DNA of 64,000 nucleotides from Neospora caninum Liverpool. Its lineage: Eukaryota; Apicomplexa; Conoidasida; Eucoccidiorida; Sarcocystidae. How positions within the stretch are numbered: position 1 is the first letter of the stretch; the number at the start of each line of letters is the position of its first letter. The notes below the pieces were generated by a model. It was not told where the DNA came from and ran no database searches. It saw nothing but the letters and a program-made list of their open reading frames with translations. Shown one piece after another: positions 21,105 through 33,600 of this stretch. The DNA lies in assembly GCF_000208865.1 (NCBI RefSeq), contig NC_018396.1, positions 4,644,514 to 4,708,513 on the forward strand, written 5' to 3'. A program made the position numbers and the translations under genes.

Positions 21105-24100
21105 ATGGGAAACACGTGTGGGGGCGCTCGCTGCTTGTCTGGCAACTTGTTGCTGTCCCGAAACGAGGACGACATTCGCCGGCACTACAAGATCGGAAAG
21201 ATCCTCGGTTCCGGATCTTTCGGACAAGTTCGGGAGTGCACGAAGCGCGACACAGGCGAAGTTTTCGCCGTGAAAATCATCGAACGAAAAATGACGGCGA
21301 AGGAACAGATGGCGCCAGGCAGACCCTCCAACGAGGCAATGATAAAATCCGAAGTCGACATCCTCAAAGACCTCGGTACGACTGCCAGATGCAGTCTGAA
21401 CGCCAAAGAGACACAGACACTTCCACGCATTACAAAATACAAATGCTGCCCTCTCTCTCTATGTATATATATATATATATATATACTTTTATGTGTAGGA
21501 TAGAAAGGTAGCAAACATTCGTGTGGATGCGGCATGACGGTTTGCCTCTGTGGACATCTGTATGCCTTCGCTCCTCATCCTTCTGTCCACACATGCACAT
21601 CTCTACAGGCGTTTTTTTTACGCACAACTACATATATGTATATCAGTATACATATGTATATGTGTAGCTACGTGTGTTTATGTTTGCGGTGCTGTATTTG
21701 CACTTTTTGTTTCCGCTGCAGAGAGTTTTATGCGGGCGCGTGTGTATGTTGGCTGTGTATTGACGGCTCGCAGCCTGCGTTCGCTTTTCCGCATGCAACT
21801 GAATTTTCGCGGTGTTTGTGGGTGTCCGGCTTCGCAGACCATCCGAACGTGGTTCAGTACGTGGATTTTTTTGAGGATCGGCACTTTTTCTACGCCGTCT
21901 TGGAGCTGTGCGACGGAGGCGAGTTGTTTCACGAAATCGTCAAGAGACGCCACGTTACCGAGCAAGACGCCTCCACCTTCTGCAAACAAATGGTTGGGGC
22001 ACTGGCTTACCTCCACGAACGAGGCATCGTCCATCGAGATGTAAAGGTGAGAAAGAGACGAGAGAAGAAGAGAGGGAAGACGAGAGAAGAAGAGAGGGAA
22101 GACGAGAGAAGAAGAGAGGGAAGACGAGGGAAGAAGAGAGGGAAGACGAGAGAAGAGAGGGAAGACGAGAGAAGAAGAGAGGGAAGACGAGAGAAGAAGA
22201 GAGGGAAGGCGAGAGAAGAAGAGAGGGACGACGAGAGAAGAAGAGAGGGAAGACGAGAGAAGAAGAGAGGGAAGACGAGAGAAGAAGAGAGGGAAGACGA
22301 GAGAAGAAGAGAGGGAAGACGAGAGAAGAAGAGAGGGAAGACGAGAGAAGAAGAGAGGGAAGACGAGAGAAGAAGAGAGGGAAGACGAGAGAAGAAGAGA
22401 GGGAAGACGAGAGAAGAAGAGCGGGAAGACGAGAGACCAAGAGAGGGAAGACGAGAGAAGAAGAGCGAGAAGACGAGAGAACAAGAGAGGGAAGTCGCTT
22501 TTTTGTCTCTTTTTCTCCCGCTGGCTCGTCGGTTCCCGACCGACTCTGCACGGGCCTGTGCGGTCCGGAAAGAAACGAAGAAGAGACAGGTAGCGGATGG
22601 CGTTTGCGCCCTAGAGCCCGAGAGGAGTTTGCTCTTCTGTGTGTACAGGCCGAGAACTTTCTGTTCAAGAGCAAATCTTCCGATTCCCCCATCAAACTCA
22701 TCGATTTCGGCATGTCCGCTCGGGTGAGCGACTTCTCCTTTCCCGTCGCTCCTCTTCTTTCCTTCTCGCTCTTCTTTCCCTTTCCTTCTCGCCCTTTCCT
22801 CTTCTTTCCTTTTCGCTGCCTCCCCTCCTCTTCCCTTTCCTCGTCTCCTCTTCTCTTCCTGGTCCCCCCTGCCTTTTAGGTTTTTTGTTTTTGACTCCGT
22901 AGCACCTTCTCCGGCGCTCCGCCTCCCGCGCCTCCGTCCACTTTCTCTCCGCTTCTGGTTTTCTTTCCCTTCTGCAGCTGCCGCCGTGTGGCTACCTCAC
23001 CGACCTCTGCGGGTCGCCCCACTACATTTCGCCGGAGTTAATCAGGTGCGTAACATGCGCGTCGCCGTCCACTTTCGCTACGGGTGGGACGAGCCGTACC
23101 CTTCGTTTTTGCGCTTGTTTAAAGCGTTCACGCTCTCTCTTTCCGTTTTTCTTGCCGTGTCTCTCCTCTTCTCTCAGCAAGCACTACGGAACAGGTGTCG
23201 ACATGTGGGCGTTTGGAGTCATGATTTACTTGATGCTCTTTGGTCGCTACCCGTTCGAAGGCTCGAAGCCTGGACACATTGCCGTACGCGATTCTCTCTC
23301 GAATCAACAGATTCAAACGCAGAGACGGCGTGTGTTTTTGAAACGCGCAAAAACTGGGAGGAAAGGAACGGAGTTACAGATCTCCGACGTGCATGAGTTC
23401 CGCAGAAACAAAAGAGATGCCGATGTTTCCTGTTACCGAGGAGACGATTTCCAGTTTGCAAAGGCTCCAACGATAGAGTTGCATCTTTATCTATATGTGT
23501 GCTCATCTGCTTTTTTTTTATTTACTTCCGCGCGCTACGTTGTAGATGTGTCGTCTTCGGATCAAATTCCGCGCTCGTTGCGTCTCCAGGTGTATCTGTC
23601 TTTTTTGTCGTGGTTCCGGGTTTTGTGCTTTCTTTATATATTTATGTAGATATGTGGCAGAGTGCTGTGGTTTCTTTGCAGAGAGAAGTGCAACACAAGC
23701 AGCTGGACTGGACCAGCAAGGACTGCATGCACCTGACGGAAAGTTGCGTGGATTTTCTCAGTCGGTTGCTCGACAGAAATTACCGAACGCGGCTGACAGC
23801 GGCGCAAGGTGAGAGAGGCGCTGCGACCGCCGTCGCGGTTCGCTCGGCCTCGCAGATTCGTTTTTTCTCTCCACAAATTCTTTTTTCTACCCTCTCTGAA
23901 ACGGAGCTGTACAGGTTCTGCAGACGAGTCGAAGGCGCTTTTATACTCCCCTTCGTGACGAGAATAACCACAACTGGAACCTCCTGTGGAAGGCCTTCGT
24001 TCGGGGTTTCTCGCCTTCTGGTTTTCTCGCTTTCTGGGTTTCTCTTTCTTCTCGTCTGTCTCGCTGCGGCGTTTCTGAATCAGCCTTCGGCGTTTTCTTT

Positions 24101-24976
24101 CTGCGAGGCAGCTGACACTCTTGTGCGTTGCTGCTCTGGGCAAACCTTTTGGCTGCGTCGAGCGTCTTCCAAACTTCCTTTCTTTCTCTCGGCTCCAGCC
24201 GATTCGTGCAGGCGCGTTCGTGTCGGTCGTTCTGTTTCCTCGGTCTCAGTCTCGACTCTCGTCGTTCTCGCTTTCTCTCGCGGCTAGGTGTCTGTTCGCT
24301 CTTTCCACAGATGTTGCCTTGCCGCCGAGAGTCTCCGCTCCTCCTCTCAAGGCGTCTCCATTTCGCTTGTGTCGGTCTCTTCGCTTTTTTTCCAGCGCTG
24401 CAGCATCCGTGGATCTCGACGTGCACGCCTCTGAAAGAGCTTTCAGTCATCAAACCGGAAAACCTCGAACTCGCTCGGTACGCGAGATGAAGATCCGCAG
24501 AAAACCTTTCCCTTCTGTGCCTGCAGGCAGGCAGGCGAGAAGGCTCGAGTCGTCACGCCGGCTACAACGTATATATATATATATATAATATGTATATATA
24601 TGCATACATGCATTTAGATGCATGCACATAACATTTATACGCATACACGTACATCTACATGTGTATCTGTAGAGGTCGATGCAGAAAAGAGACCAGAGGA
24701 GATGCTGGCCGCCTGGGGTGGAGAACACAAGTGTATATGGTAGGATTGCATTTTGTGTGCATCGAGTGGTTTTTCGGCTTTGTCTTTGCATTCTTTTTTC
24801 TTTTTCTAACAGCAAAGAGTTTCAGATAACGTTGTGGCGCTTTCAGTTTGTCTTGTTCTGCCTGCCTCGCCGTGATCCGCAGCCGTCTCTCTGTCGACTC
24901 TGAGCACATCGGCGGCCATCGCGTGGCTGCGCGGGTGAATTCGAAGATGGCAATCGCAGAAAAGGAATTTCGGAAG
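21105..24976 (+). CDS. CDPK/CAMK-type protein kinase, EF-hands not found
   Basis: Eight exons keep phase: 21105-21375, 21838-22046, 22649-22723, 22978-23045, 23178-23283, 23682-23808, 24396-24477 and a last one ending at 24976 that starts at 24847 or 24883. The N-terminus MGNTCGG fits N-myristoylation at G2 with a possible palmitoylated C5, suggesting membrane attachment. Kinase motifs are complete: GSGSFGQV (35-42), K57 in FAVKII, HRDVKAEN (catalytic D158), DFGMS (D179), GSPHYISPE, DMWAFGVMIYLML and ALQHPWIS. The sequence is closest in style to apicomplexan calcium-dependent kinases. After the kinase core there is a short basic tail (SKMAIAEKEFRK), and no EF-hand loop was found downstream. 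The protein may stop shortly after that point (in-frame TGA at 25019-25021) or splice in phase to an exon at 25961. Exons 1-7 are secure; the 3' end is not. Confidence 0.82.
21464..21485. repeat. TA dinucleotide microsatellite in kinase intron 1
   Basis: About eleven TA units inside the first intron of the kinase gene. Confidence 0.85.
22059..22493. repeat. 22-base all-purine-type minisatellite in kinase intron 2
   Basis: About twenty near-identical copies of a 22-base unit close to GAGAGAAGAAGAGAGGGAAG plus AC fill almost the whole intron between exons ending at 22046 and starting at 22649. The strand is nearly pure purine apart from one C per unit. It creates long spurious open frames on both strands (Arg/Glu-rich on +, Leu/Ser-rich on -). 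Confidence 0.95.
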
Positions 24977-25021
24977 GTGAGTGACGCGAAGGCTGGGGCG
25001 AAAAAAGGAGAGAAAACATGA

Positions 25022-28000
25022 AACGAGAGATCGCGCTTGCGAAGAGAAGGCCAGGAAAAGGGTGCAGAGTCGGAATGGGCCAAGTCGCTCCAGAACAGAG
25101 AGGCGACCTCGGCGCTCCCTTCGCAACTAACCGAGGAAACGGACAAGCAGCGAGAAAAGGGAGGAGCAGCGAGAAAGGGCACAAGAAGCGAGAAAAGAGA
25201 CAAGAAGCGAGAAAGGGACAAGCAGCGAGAAAAGGGATGACACGAGAGGTTGCGTTGTCGCTTGCTGCGTCCTGACAGGGGAAAAGCACTGGAAGACGCA
25301 TCTCAGTCACAGACAGCCAAAAATCGTTTCTCTCCAAGTAACTCCTCTCTGGCCCTCGGCGAGATTTCCTGTTCAGTAAGCAGCGATGCGCATGCGTCCG
25401 CGCGCCCCCATCTTGCGCGGAGAGAAAGAGTCTCTCAGCCATACACTTCTCTGAAATGATGCTTAATCATATATACATATATTTATATATTTCTATGTAT
25501 ATATATATATATATACGGATTGATAGAGGGATTTGTTTATACGTGAGTTTTTATGGCTGTTTCTCTCTCGTTGAGGCGATTTCACCTCGGGTGTGGACAA
25601 ATCTCCACATGTGTTTGTTTCGGTGTCAGTGTATCTCTGTACTTGTCGACTGCTAGAGATAGATCTGCGTGTTCTCTGTGCGGCTTTTTATCTCTACATA
25701 TATATGTACTCGCCTGGAACAAGAATAGATTCCTGCAGTCACAGTACCCTTGTATCCCCTCTCTTTTGATGGTCGTGTGTCGTGTTCCTTTTTGCTTTGC
25801 AGCACGGCTCTTTCCTTTCTAGAGACAAATGGAGTGTCGTCGGGGCGCATGCTCGCGTCTCCGATTCGGCGTCTCGCGCTGTTTCCGGCCGCTCCGTCCC
25901 GTCTCCTTCGAACTTTCGACTTCCCTGTCTCCACCTGTCACCTGTTTCTCTTCTTTTCAGTTTGGATCATTTCGGCGCAGTGAATCTTGGCTTCTTGCGA
26001 ACAAGGCGGAGGCCACGACAGGCTGTGTGGACAGCCAAATCGGTTTTGAATGGATTTCCCAGGGGCGAAACTTTGAACGCCCCGACTTGAAAAGGGATCT
26101 GTCAGCGTTTGTCGTGTTCCCTTTTGTCTGTTTTCCCTCGCTCCGGCGGCGACAGCGCGCGAAGGGCGACATTTTGTATATTCCCATTCACAGCCAAATA
26201 CGTAAATGCGTATGTAAATCGCTGGCTAATTGGTTTCCATGTTTGCATGCTTATTTTGCGGCGCGCGCATGTCTACACGCCGTAGACCGCTGCGCTTTTT
26301 TTGAATGGCGTCTTTGCGGCCACCGTCTCCCCGCGGCTCCCGTGTTCTGCCTGGTGCCTCGGGTCACAAACGGAGAGCTAAAAGGGGAAAGAAACGAAAA
26401 AGACCGGAAGAGGCCGACGCGCGTGGAGCCGAAGCAAAAAGCTCGAGGCTCGTGACGCTTCGCATGGGAACAGTGGGTGGTCTGGGCACTTGAAGTGCCG
26501 GGCGCTCCTTTACGCCCCACTCTTTTGCAAACTTCCCTGCGGGGGGGTTCCTCGCCGGCAGACGTCGCGACGAGCGGCACGCGGGAAAAAAACGGGCACT
26601 CTCTCGAGATTGCGAGGTGTGCTTTCGTGGTCCTCTGTTCCGATGAAATGAATACGCGACGGATAGAAAGAGTGAAGAGAATGGGTTGCCCGTTTTACGT
26701 TGAATTCGAGGCTCCCCGGCGAAGAGCGCTGCGCGACGTGTTGATGCATTGCCACAGAGAAAGAAGTTTGTTTTTTTTCAGTCTCTGTTTCAAGGAAACA
26801 GAAGGCTTTTTAGCAGATGAAACACAAAAGACGCGCCCATCCCGTTTGTCGACTGTGAGCGCGTTTTGGTGCGGTTGTCTCTCTCAGAAGTTGTTTTTTC
26901 TTCTCTCGCTTCGCTGTTTGCTTTTGTCTCGGAGCAGTATATCTGTGCGTTTCCGAAAAGTTCAAGGAAACGTTCACCTGCCGACAGCCGTCGGAGGGGA
27001 AAATTCGCAGAGAAAACAGATCTTCCGCGAGGATTAAACGTTTGTGGGTTGTGGGAATTCACACATGCAAGCAGAGACAAAACGCTCCACGGCGAGGGGC
27101 GAAGTACGAACCAAATAGGGATTAGGACAAAGGGGAGGGAAGAGAGAAAAAGAGAGTGAGGCACACTCTAAGGGGGAACTTTCCTGCGACGACACGCAGA
27201 AAGGCGGCTCTATTTTTGAAATTCCTCTGTGGTCTTTGGGGGCGGTCTTCTGCACGCATGTGTTGATGGGACATACTCCGAAGAAGAAATCGGTATACCG
27301 AAAGACGCTTCAGCACTGGAGCCTTAACCTTTCTGTGTTGGACTGGAAATCCGCAGCACGTATTCGACGCGCCTGTCGGAGAACAGGCTTTCTGTGCGAC
27401 CGAAGAAGCCTGTCAGACGGAAAACGATGCATGCCATTGTACTGTATTCTTGCTTTCATTTCTTGGTGATGTACGCCGTATATGCGAATGCGTCCTTGGT
27501 CATCCGTGTGGACCGCAGGTGCCTGGATGCCTCCGCGGCGTCCCAACCTTTTCTCGGCAGAAATATGTGTACATGTGTAGGGACATTCGGGCAGTTGTGG
27601 TTGTTTTGTGGATGCGAAGGCATGAATCGGGGACATGTCCTTGACAGGGAACACCAGCAGGACGAGAAACAAGTCCCTTTGTTTAGTGTCTTGTCAAGCG
27701 TCCCGCGGTTTCGAACACTTTTCGGAACTTTTGTGCTTCGATTGCGTGGCGTGAAAGTTGTGCAACGCAACGTCGAACCAGTTGTGCGCGTCTTGTCGAG
27801 ACGAACCCTTTCCCATCAACATCTCCATTTCAAAAGCAAGCATTGTCAGGCGAACAGAAACGAGACTGCATGCGGTCTTTTGGACAGGAGCGCACGTCTT
27901 CTGGCGGTGCCTCGCCGGCAAGCGCGGGTTTTCGTGACCGCGCGAAACCAGGCGAAAATCAGACCAGCAGCGGGACGCATCTCCCGAAATGAACAGGCTT

Positions 28001-30631
28001 CCGCGCAGGCACACAAAAACACACAACGCAAGCGCATGACTAGCGTCTGGTATGCGAAAGTTATCTGCAGAGGCACCGCACATCTCTTAAAGAGTGCACG
28101 CATCGAGATCCTACTGGACAAAACCTCGGAAATATAAGCCATGTCATCAGCCATGGATTCGCCACGAGTCAGTCGTACGGAACGTGTGCCTCCATGTATC
28201 TGCGTGTACATATATATAATATATATAGCACGAGGACACGACTTGTTCGGATGTCAGTTTGCACAAGGAGAAACAGCGCCGGGATGGTCATTTCCTGTAA
28301 GGTCGCGTCTCCTCATCCCAATAGTGAAGTTAGCGACTGGAGGATACTGATCTCGGTTAACTGTTTATTCCAAACCGAGTAGACCGGCAAGTCTGATTCG
28401 GAGCCACAAACGTCTTTGCCAAGAAGCATCCCGTGTATTCTATCCGAGAGAGAGGCGGTCTTTGTTTGCTAAGGAAGCGGGGACACGGCAAAAATGTATC
28501 GCAACACAGGCGTGCAGCGTGCATTTGGATGAAGCGCAGTGTTGAAGAGGAACAACTCATTGATTTATGCTTTCAACGATATCCATGAATACATTCACTA
28601 CTATGAGGGGGGCTGTACATGTACGCACAAATACATACATATGTGCATTTTGCCTCCCTTTTCTGACAGCGGCAACGGAGCTAGAGTTTGTGGAGGCGAT
28701 GTGCACTGCGTTCACCGATTTTCTTTCGGCTTAGGATGCCTTTAGCATCTTCATGGAGTCCGGCAGTTGATGGCGCTCGACGGCTGTTCACTACACATAT
28801 TACAGATTCACCGCGAACACTCGCCGAACAAAATCCCAGAAAGACTCAGAGAGCATACATGCGTTCCTTCCGCTAACATTTTCTTGAGATTTCGACTTTT
28901 GACCCAATGCGGTTCGATTTGTGACACACATGTGAGCGCTCTGTCGGTTCGTTTCTGTCTCGTCTGGCGGAGAAACCACCTTTTGCACCAACGGTGCATC
29001 CTTTTCCACAGATGGCAACACAGTTGAGAGCACGGAAGCTAGCGGCGTTTTTCCGAAGAACGTGGCTTTTTTCTTTACTGTTACTGTGGAGAGATCAGGC
29101 GGAGAGGAAGGTGTGTTTTCGTTTGCCTGCGTTCTCGGCACCGAACGAGGTGGTTTCGCTGTCTTAAGATTCTTCGGAAGATGCGGAGAAGCCTGAGAGG
29201 CAAAGAAAGCGAGGCTCGCTTTTTTTGTCCTTCACAGATGGGAGAAAATCTCGATTTTTGAAGGGACAACGAACGCTGTCAACCTGTCGAAAACTGCGGC
29301 AGATTGCCTTACCCCTCGGTATGTTGGCACGACTCGGTAACCAACTCCCTGTTTTCTGGTTCTGTATCTAAATCGGACACGTTCGTCTCTTATCTCTTGT
29401 TTTCGCTCAGAGGACTCCCCCGTTCTGTTTGCGCGGGTAATGTCTCGCGTGAGGCCACTGAAACTGAAGCTCTGAGCTTCCAAAAACCTAAGAGTCGCTG
29501 TCCAGATCATGCATACACCCGCTTTCGTTCTCTCCCGTCTTGCCCTATAAACGGAGCAAAATACGAAGACGAATTTCTCTGATGCAAGCGAATAGGTGAC
29601 TTTTTACATCTGTGCAATGCTGCTGCGAACAGGACTTCTGGTCCTTGCAGATATACTTTCAATTCTGGGAAAGGACAAAAATCAAGAGAACGGTCACAAA
29701 TTTAATGCTTTGTAGGGTCCTTGATTTCGGTGATGGTAATATCACGCCCAGTCCTTCCGCCCCGCTATTTCTCGACGGAGTACGTTGTTTCTTCCGGGGC
29801 TTTGACACTTTCCTTCGAATGAAAATGTTTGTTGTTCTGGATCTGTACGCACAACAACGCTCCAACGTGTGTCTGGGCGAAGCCAGAACTCCGCTTGGCT
29901 GTTCCAGGACGCCCTCTCCTGATAAAAGGAACGACTCGTAGTTTGTTGAAACGAAGAGTGTCGTAGTCGTGCGTCCACATGCCCCCTCGCGTGCTTCCCA
30001 GATTCCTCTTGCGTCAGAGGCTTTGAAGAACGTAGACTCAGATGAAGGTTATGCTGGTCGATTGTTCCTGCCTCTGGCGGAAATGGAACTTGTTTGGGGA
30101 CGCCGGAATTCTTCTGTTCTACAAAACTGATCAGCTAAGCGAAGTGGTGTTGATGTGAAAGGCAATAGATCAGAGGGAGGGAGAAACTGGTTTCTTCGCG
30201 ACAGCCCGAGAAGTTCCGGAATTGTGGACTCGTAGTAGCAGCCACGTAATGGTGTCCTGTGCACTCTCCATCAGCATTGTAATTGTAACTAGTACACGTC
30301 TTGATATATGTATGTTCATATGCATATGTGTGTAACTAACAATGCATGCATGCCCACCTACATACGTGACGTACACCCATATACATGTACATGTGGAGTC
30401 ATACGTATCTACACGTAAACACAAGCAAACAGCAAACGAAGAATGACTATATATCTCCTCTTCCTTAGAAAGCAGATACTTTCGAGGAAGCGGGATATCT
30501 TTGCATACTTGTGTGTGTAACCACGTGCCTCTAGCCGTAGGGTTGATGACGGGGAATGCTTGCGTCGTGATTTCTCCCACAATCTTGATACCTGTTTAAC
30601 CTGGTCGTGTTATTTCCCCACTGTCTTTTAC
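25022..30631. other. Intergenic region, possible extra 3' kinase exon
   Basis: The only coding-like segment is 25961-26455 (+). It follows a TTCTTTTCAG acceptor and is in phase with the kinase exon ending at 24976; it starts FGSFRRSESWLLANKAEATT and stays open to a stop at 26455. The rest shows AT-rich microsatellites (24571-24600, 25496-25516) and open frames without recognisable domains or splice signals. From 26.5 to 30.6 kb I see no gene. Confidence 0.4.
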
Positions 30632-33600
30632 ATGTTGGACATACGGGCCGGTTTTCAGCCGGCGAACTGCCGATTGGCCTTTGTAGTCCGCATTTCCGGC
30701 TCTCGCGTCGGACCTCTCGCGAAGTTTGTTTCGCTCCGACAGAGAAAGCGTCACGTAGAAGTCGTTCCCACGCACCGACGACGGTACTGTTTCGCGACGT
30801 TTCGGCTGTCCTTGCTTTGCGCTTTCCTCCTTTTGAGTGGTTTCGCATCTGGAACGCCTGGCCTCTCACAGTCTTACCATGGAGGCGACGGGGAACGAGG
30901 CAATGAAAGGGATTTCGCGAAGCTATCTGTGGAACAGGACGGTAAACGTCCGTTCAGCAGTCCGTTTCTTTCGCTCTCAAAAACCCAACTCTCTCACACC
31001 TCTCAGAGTGTTAGCGCGATCGGAACGTCTCAAGACCCAGCAGCCCGTCCCATATTCAATGCCCGTGAAGAGTTTCCGAGGGCAGAAACTGCGGAACTGG
31101 CGAAGAGACCGACTTGGCCATTCGGTTTGGGGAACACGGTCGAGCCACCACCCTTTTTCGAAGATGCCCAACCCACGGACTCTGTCCGCATGGACGAAAG
31201 AATGGCTGTGCCGAGGGTAGACGAGGAATCAACGAATCCCTCCATCGATTTTGAGCGGGGTCTCCCGCTCGCCGGTCCACCCTTTGAAGCGCAACTGTCG
31301 ACTACCGCTGGAGAAAAGAACATTGGAGTATCGAAGCAAACGGAGGGAGAAACGAGTGCCGAAAACGATAAGGAACTCTCGACGGAAATTCTCGAAGGCG
31401 CAGCGAACCTACGAGGTTGGCGAGATCGGTCCACTCCCGGTCTTCTTCCTTCGCCGTCGTCGGCTACCTCGGATTCCGCCCTCGTGTCCTCACTGCCTCC
31501 CTCCCTCGCTTCTGCGTTGGTGTCTGGTCTCTCGGAGCACCTCGCCTCCTTTCCGCTGTTCAATCCTTCCCTTTTACCCGAGTCGCGCCGAGCGCCCCCC
31601 GGCGAGGAGCACAACCTTCTGTGCTTGATGGGTCCAGGCGGCAACTGTTCCAAGACGCCGACACCTACCGAGTTGCTGGGTCTTTTGAACGAAGGCACAG
31701 AGTGGATCTTGACGCCTACCGCCACCATCCTACAAAGCATCGGGCGAACCGTGGACAAGATGATCAGTGGCTTCGTTCTGCGCACGGCGCGGGTGTTGCC
31801 GAACTACCGCAGGAACGTGATTATTTCCTACCGCGACTTCAGGCCGTTCATGCTGCTCGAGATGCTTGCGCAGCGCAACCGCTTTCTCCACCACCTCTCT
31901 TCCTTGTTTTCCTCGCTGCAGCCCATCCGGTCCATTTACCTCCGTAACCTCGGCATGGAGATCTTTGAACTGCCCGACGTGCTCGGCATCGGCGAATTCA
32001 TGAAGGCTGCGCTCGGCCTCAGACAGTACGTCGACCAGGTATTTGAGGACCAAGAACTCACCGACTTTGACGAAGAAACGCAGTCGGCCAGCGCAGAAGG
32101 AAGCGCGGAAACCGCCCCGGTGCCCGTGGCCGACGAAAGAGCCGGGGACGAAACCGGAGGCGGAGTTGACGGCAGAGGCGAGTTGGCGAGCACCCTCGAA
32201 CCAGATCTCGATCGCGAGAAGACGGCAATCCTGTGCGAGGGAAACCGTCCTAACTCCCCGTCCAGGGGCCCTGGCGCTGGACGGAACGCCTCGGACGCGG
32301 GGTGCGCAGAAAACGCGGACGCGAACCCCAGCGACGACGCCCCGCCTCATCGACGCAGGCTGCAAGTCATGCCAAACGATCCCTTCACGTGGAAACAATG
32401 GCCGTTCAGCGACAGCGGACCCTCGCGATGGGGTACGGAAGCCCCCAGCGCCTGGGAAATCTGGACAGGTAAGACACACGCGCGAGGCGCCGAGGCCGAA
32501 AAGAGCCGGAAAGGGGCCAAAACGCCGCCCGGCCTTTCGCCCGGAAGACAAAACGGTGGAGAGGGGAAAGCAAGCGCCGGTTGTTGAAACTCGTTTTGCG
32601 CGAAAAACTGGACAGACTGGCAAGACAAAGCAGAAAGAATCCCGGTGACCTCAATTGATACCTTGACCCGCCGTAGGGGCGATTTTCCAACTACCAACAC
32701 GTCAGTGGAGCAGCGGGAAACTTTGTGGACAGCAATCGTGCTGTATGTAAACGGTCGTCAAGTGAGTACCTGCACATGAAACATGGACTTGTCTCCACAA
32801 GGATGGAACGCCTATATACATGTAAATATATATATATATATATATATTTATATACATCCACTGGTAGTTAAGTAAATGATGGCCGGGGTTTATCCAGCGG
32901 TGTGCTGAAGGTAGCGTCTCTCCTGCTTGGTTCTTTTGCATTCATCGTGTACTGTTTCGTTGCTGGTCCTCTCCTTTATTCCGGAGCGATTGTGGAAAAG
33001 AGACTCCGAGGGCAGATATAAAAACTCAGCCCTCATCGTCTCTCATGTTCTGTGTCGGTTTCACGCCTAGAGACGAGCGCAACTTAGCGGCGGTGTCGAT
33101 ACGGGGGTTCTCGTCTGTCGGTCGTCTCGTGAGTCTGGCGTCGACGTGCTTTTTACACCGCGCGATGGAGATCGGCGTTTCGTCCTCAGTGGTTCCTCGT
33201 TTTGGGCGTGTAGGGGCGAACATGCAAAAACGACTGACCGTCGCCGTGATCGACAGTGGAGTCGACTACCGCCATCCGGACTTGAAGAACATGATATGGC
33301 ATAACGAAGACGAGATATGCAACAACGGGATCGATGATGACAGAAACGGACTTGTGGACGACTGCCTCGGCTGGGTAAACTGAACTTTTCCACATGGGGT
33401 GTTTGCGGGCTTTCCCTTCTTGCTGGGCCTGTTGTCTCCGGTTTTCTCGCGTAGCCTCCTGTTTCGCACCCCATCTGACGCCTTTGGCTTCTCGTGCGTG
33501 GCCTTGCTAGTAGTGTGTCTCTCTTCGCCGTGTCTCTCGGTCTCCGTTTCCCCAGTGCCCGCGGCCTTCTCCCTTCCGACTCCCGTCTTGTCGTTTTCTC

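Noticed and set aside
21534..22879. Frames of 250-400 codons over the kinase gene intron 2
   Set aside because: They read through the 22-base purine minisatellite; the real exons on either side use other boundaries.
27394..28137. 247-codon + strand frame
   Set aside because: It has no recognisable motif, ordinary composition and an equally open antisense frame, and lies in a region without splice signals.
30560..30631. Extended N-terminus of the protease starting at 30560
   Set aside because: The codon there is TTG; the first ATG in frame is at 30632.
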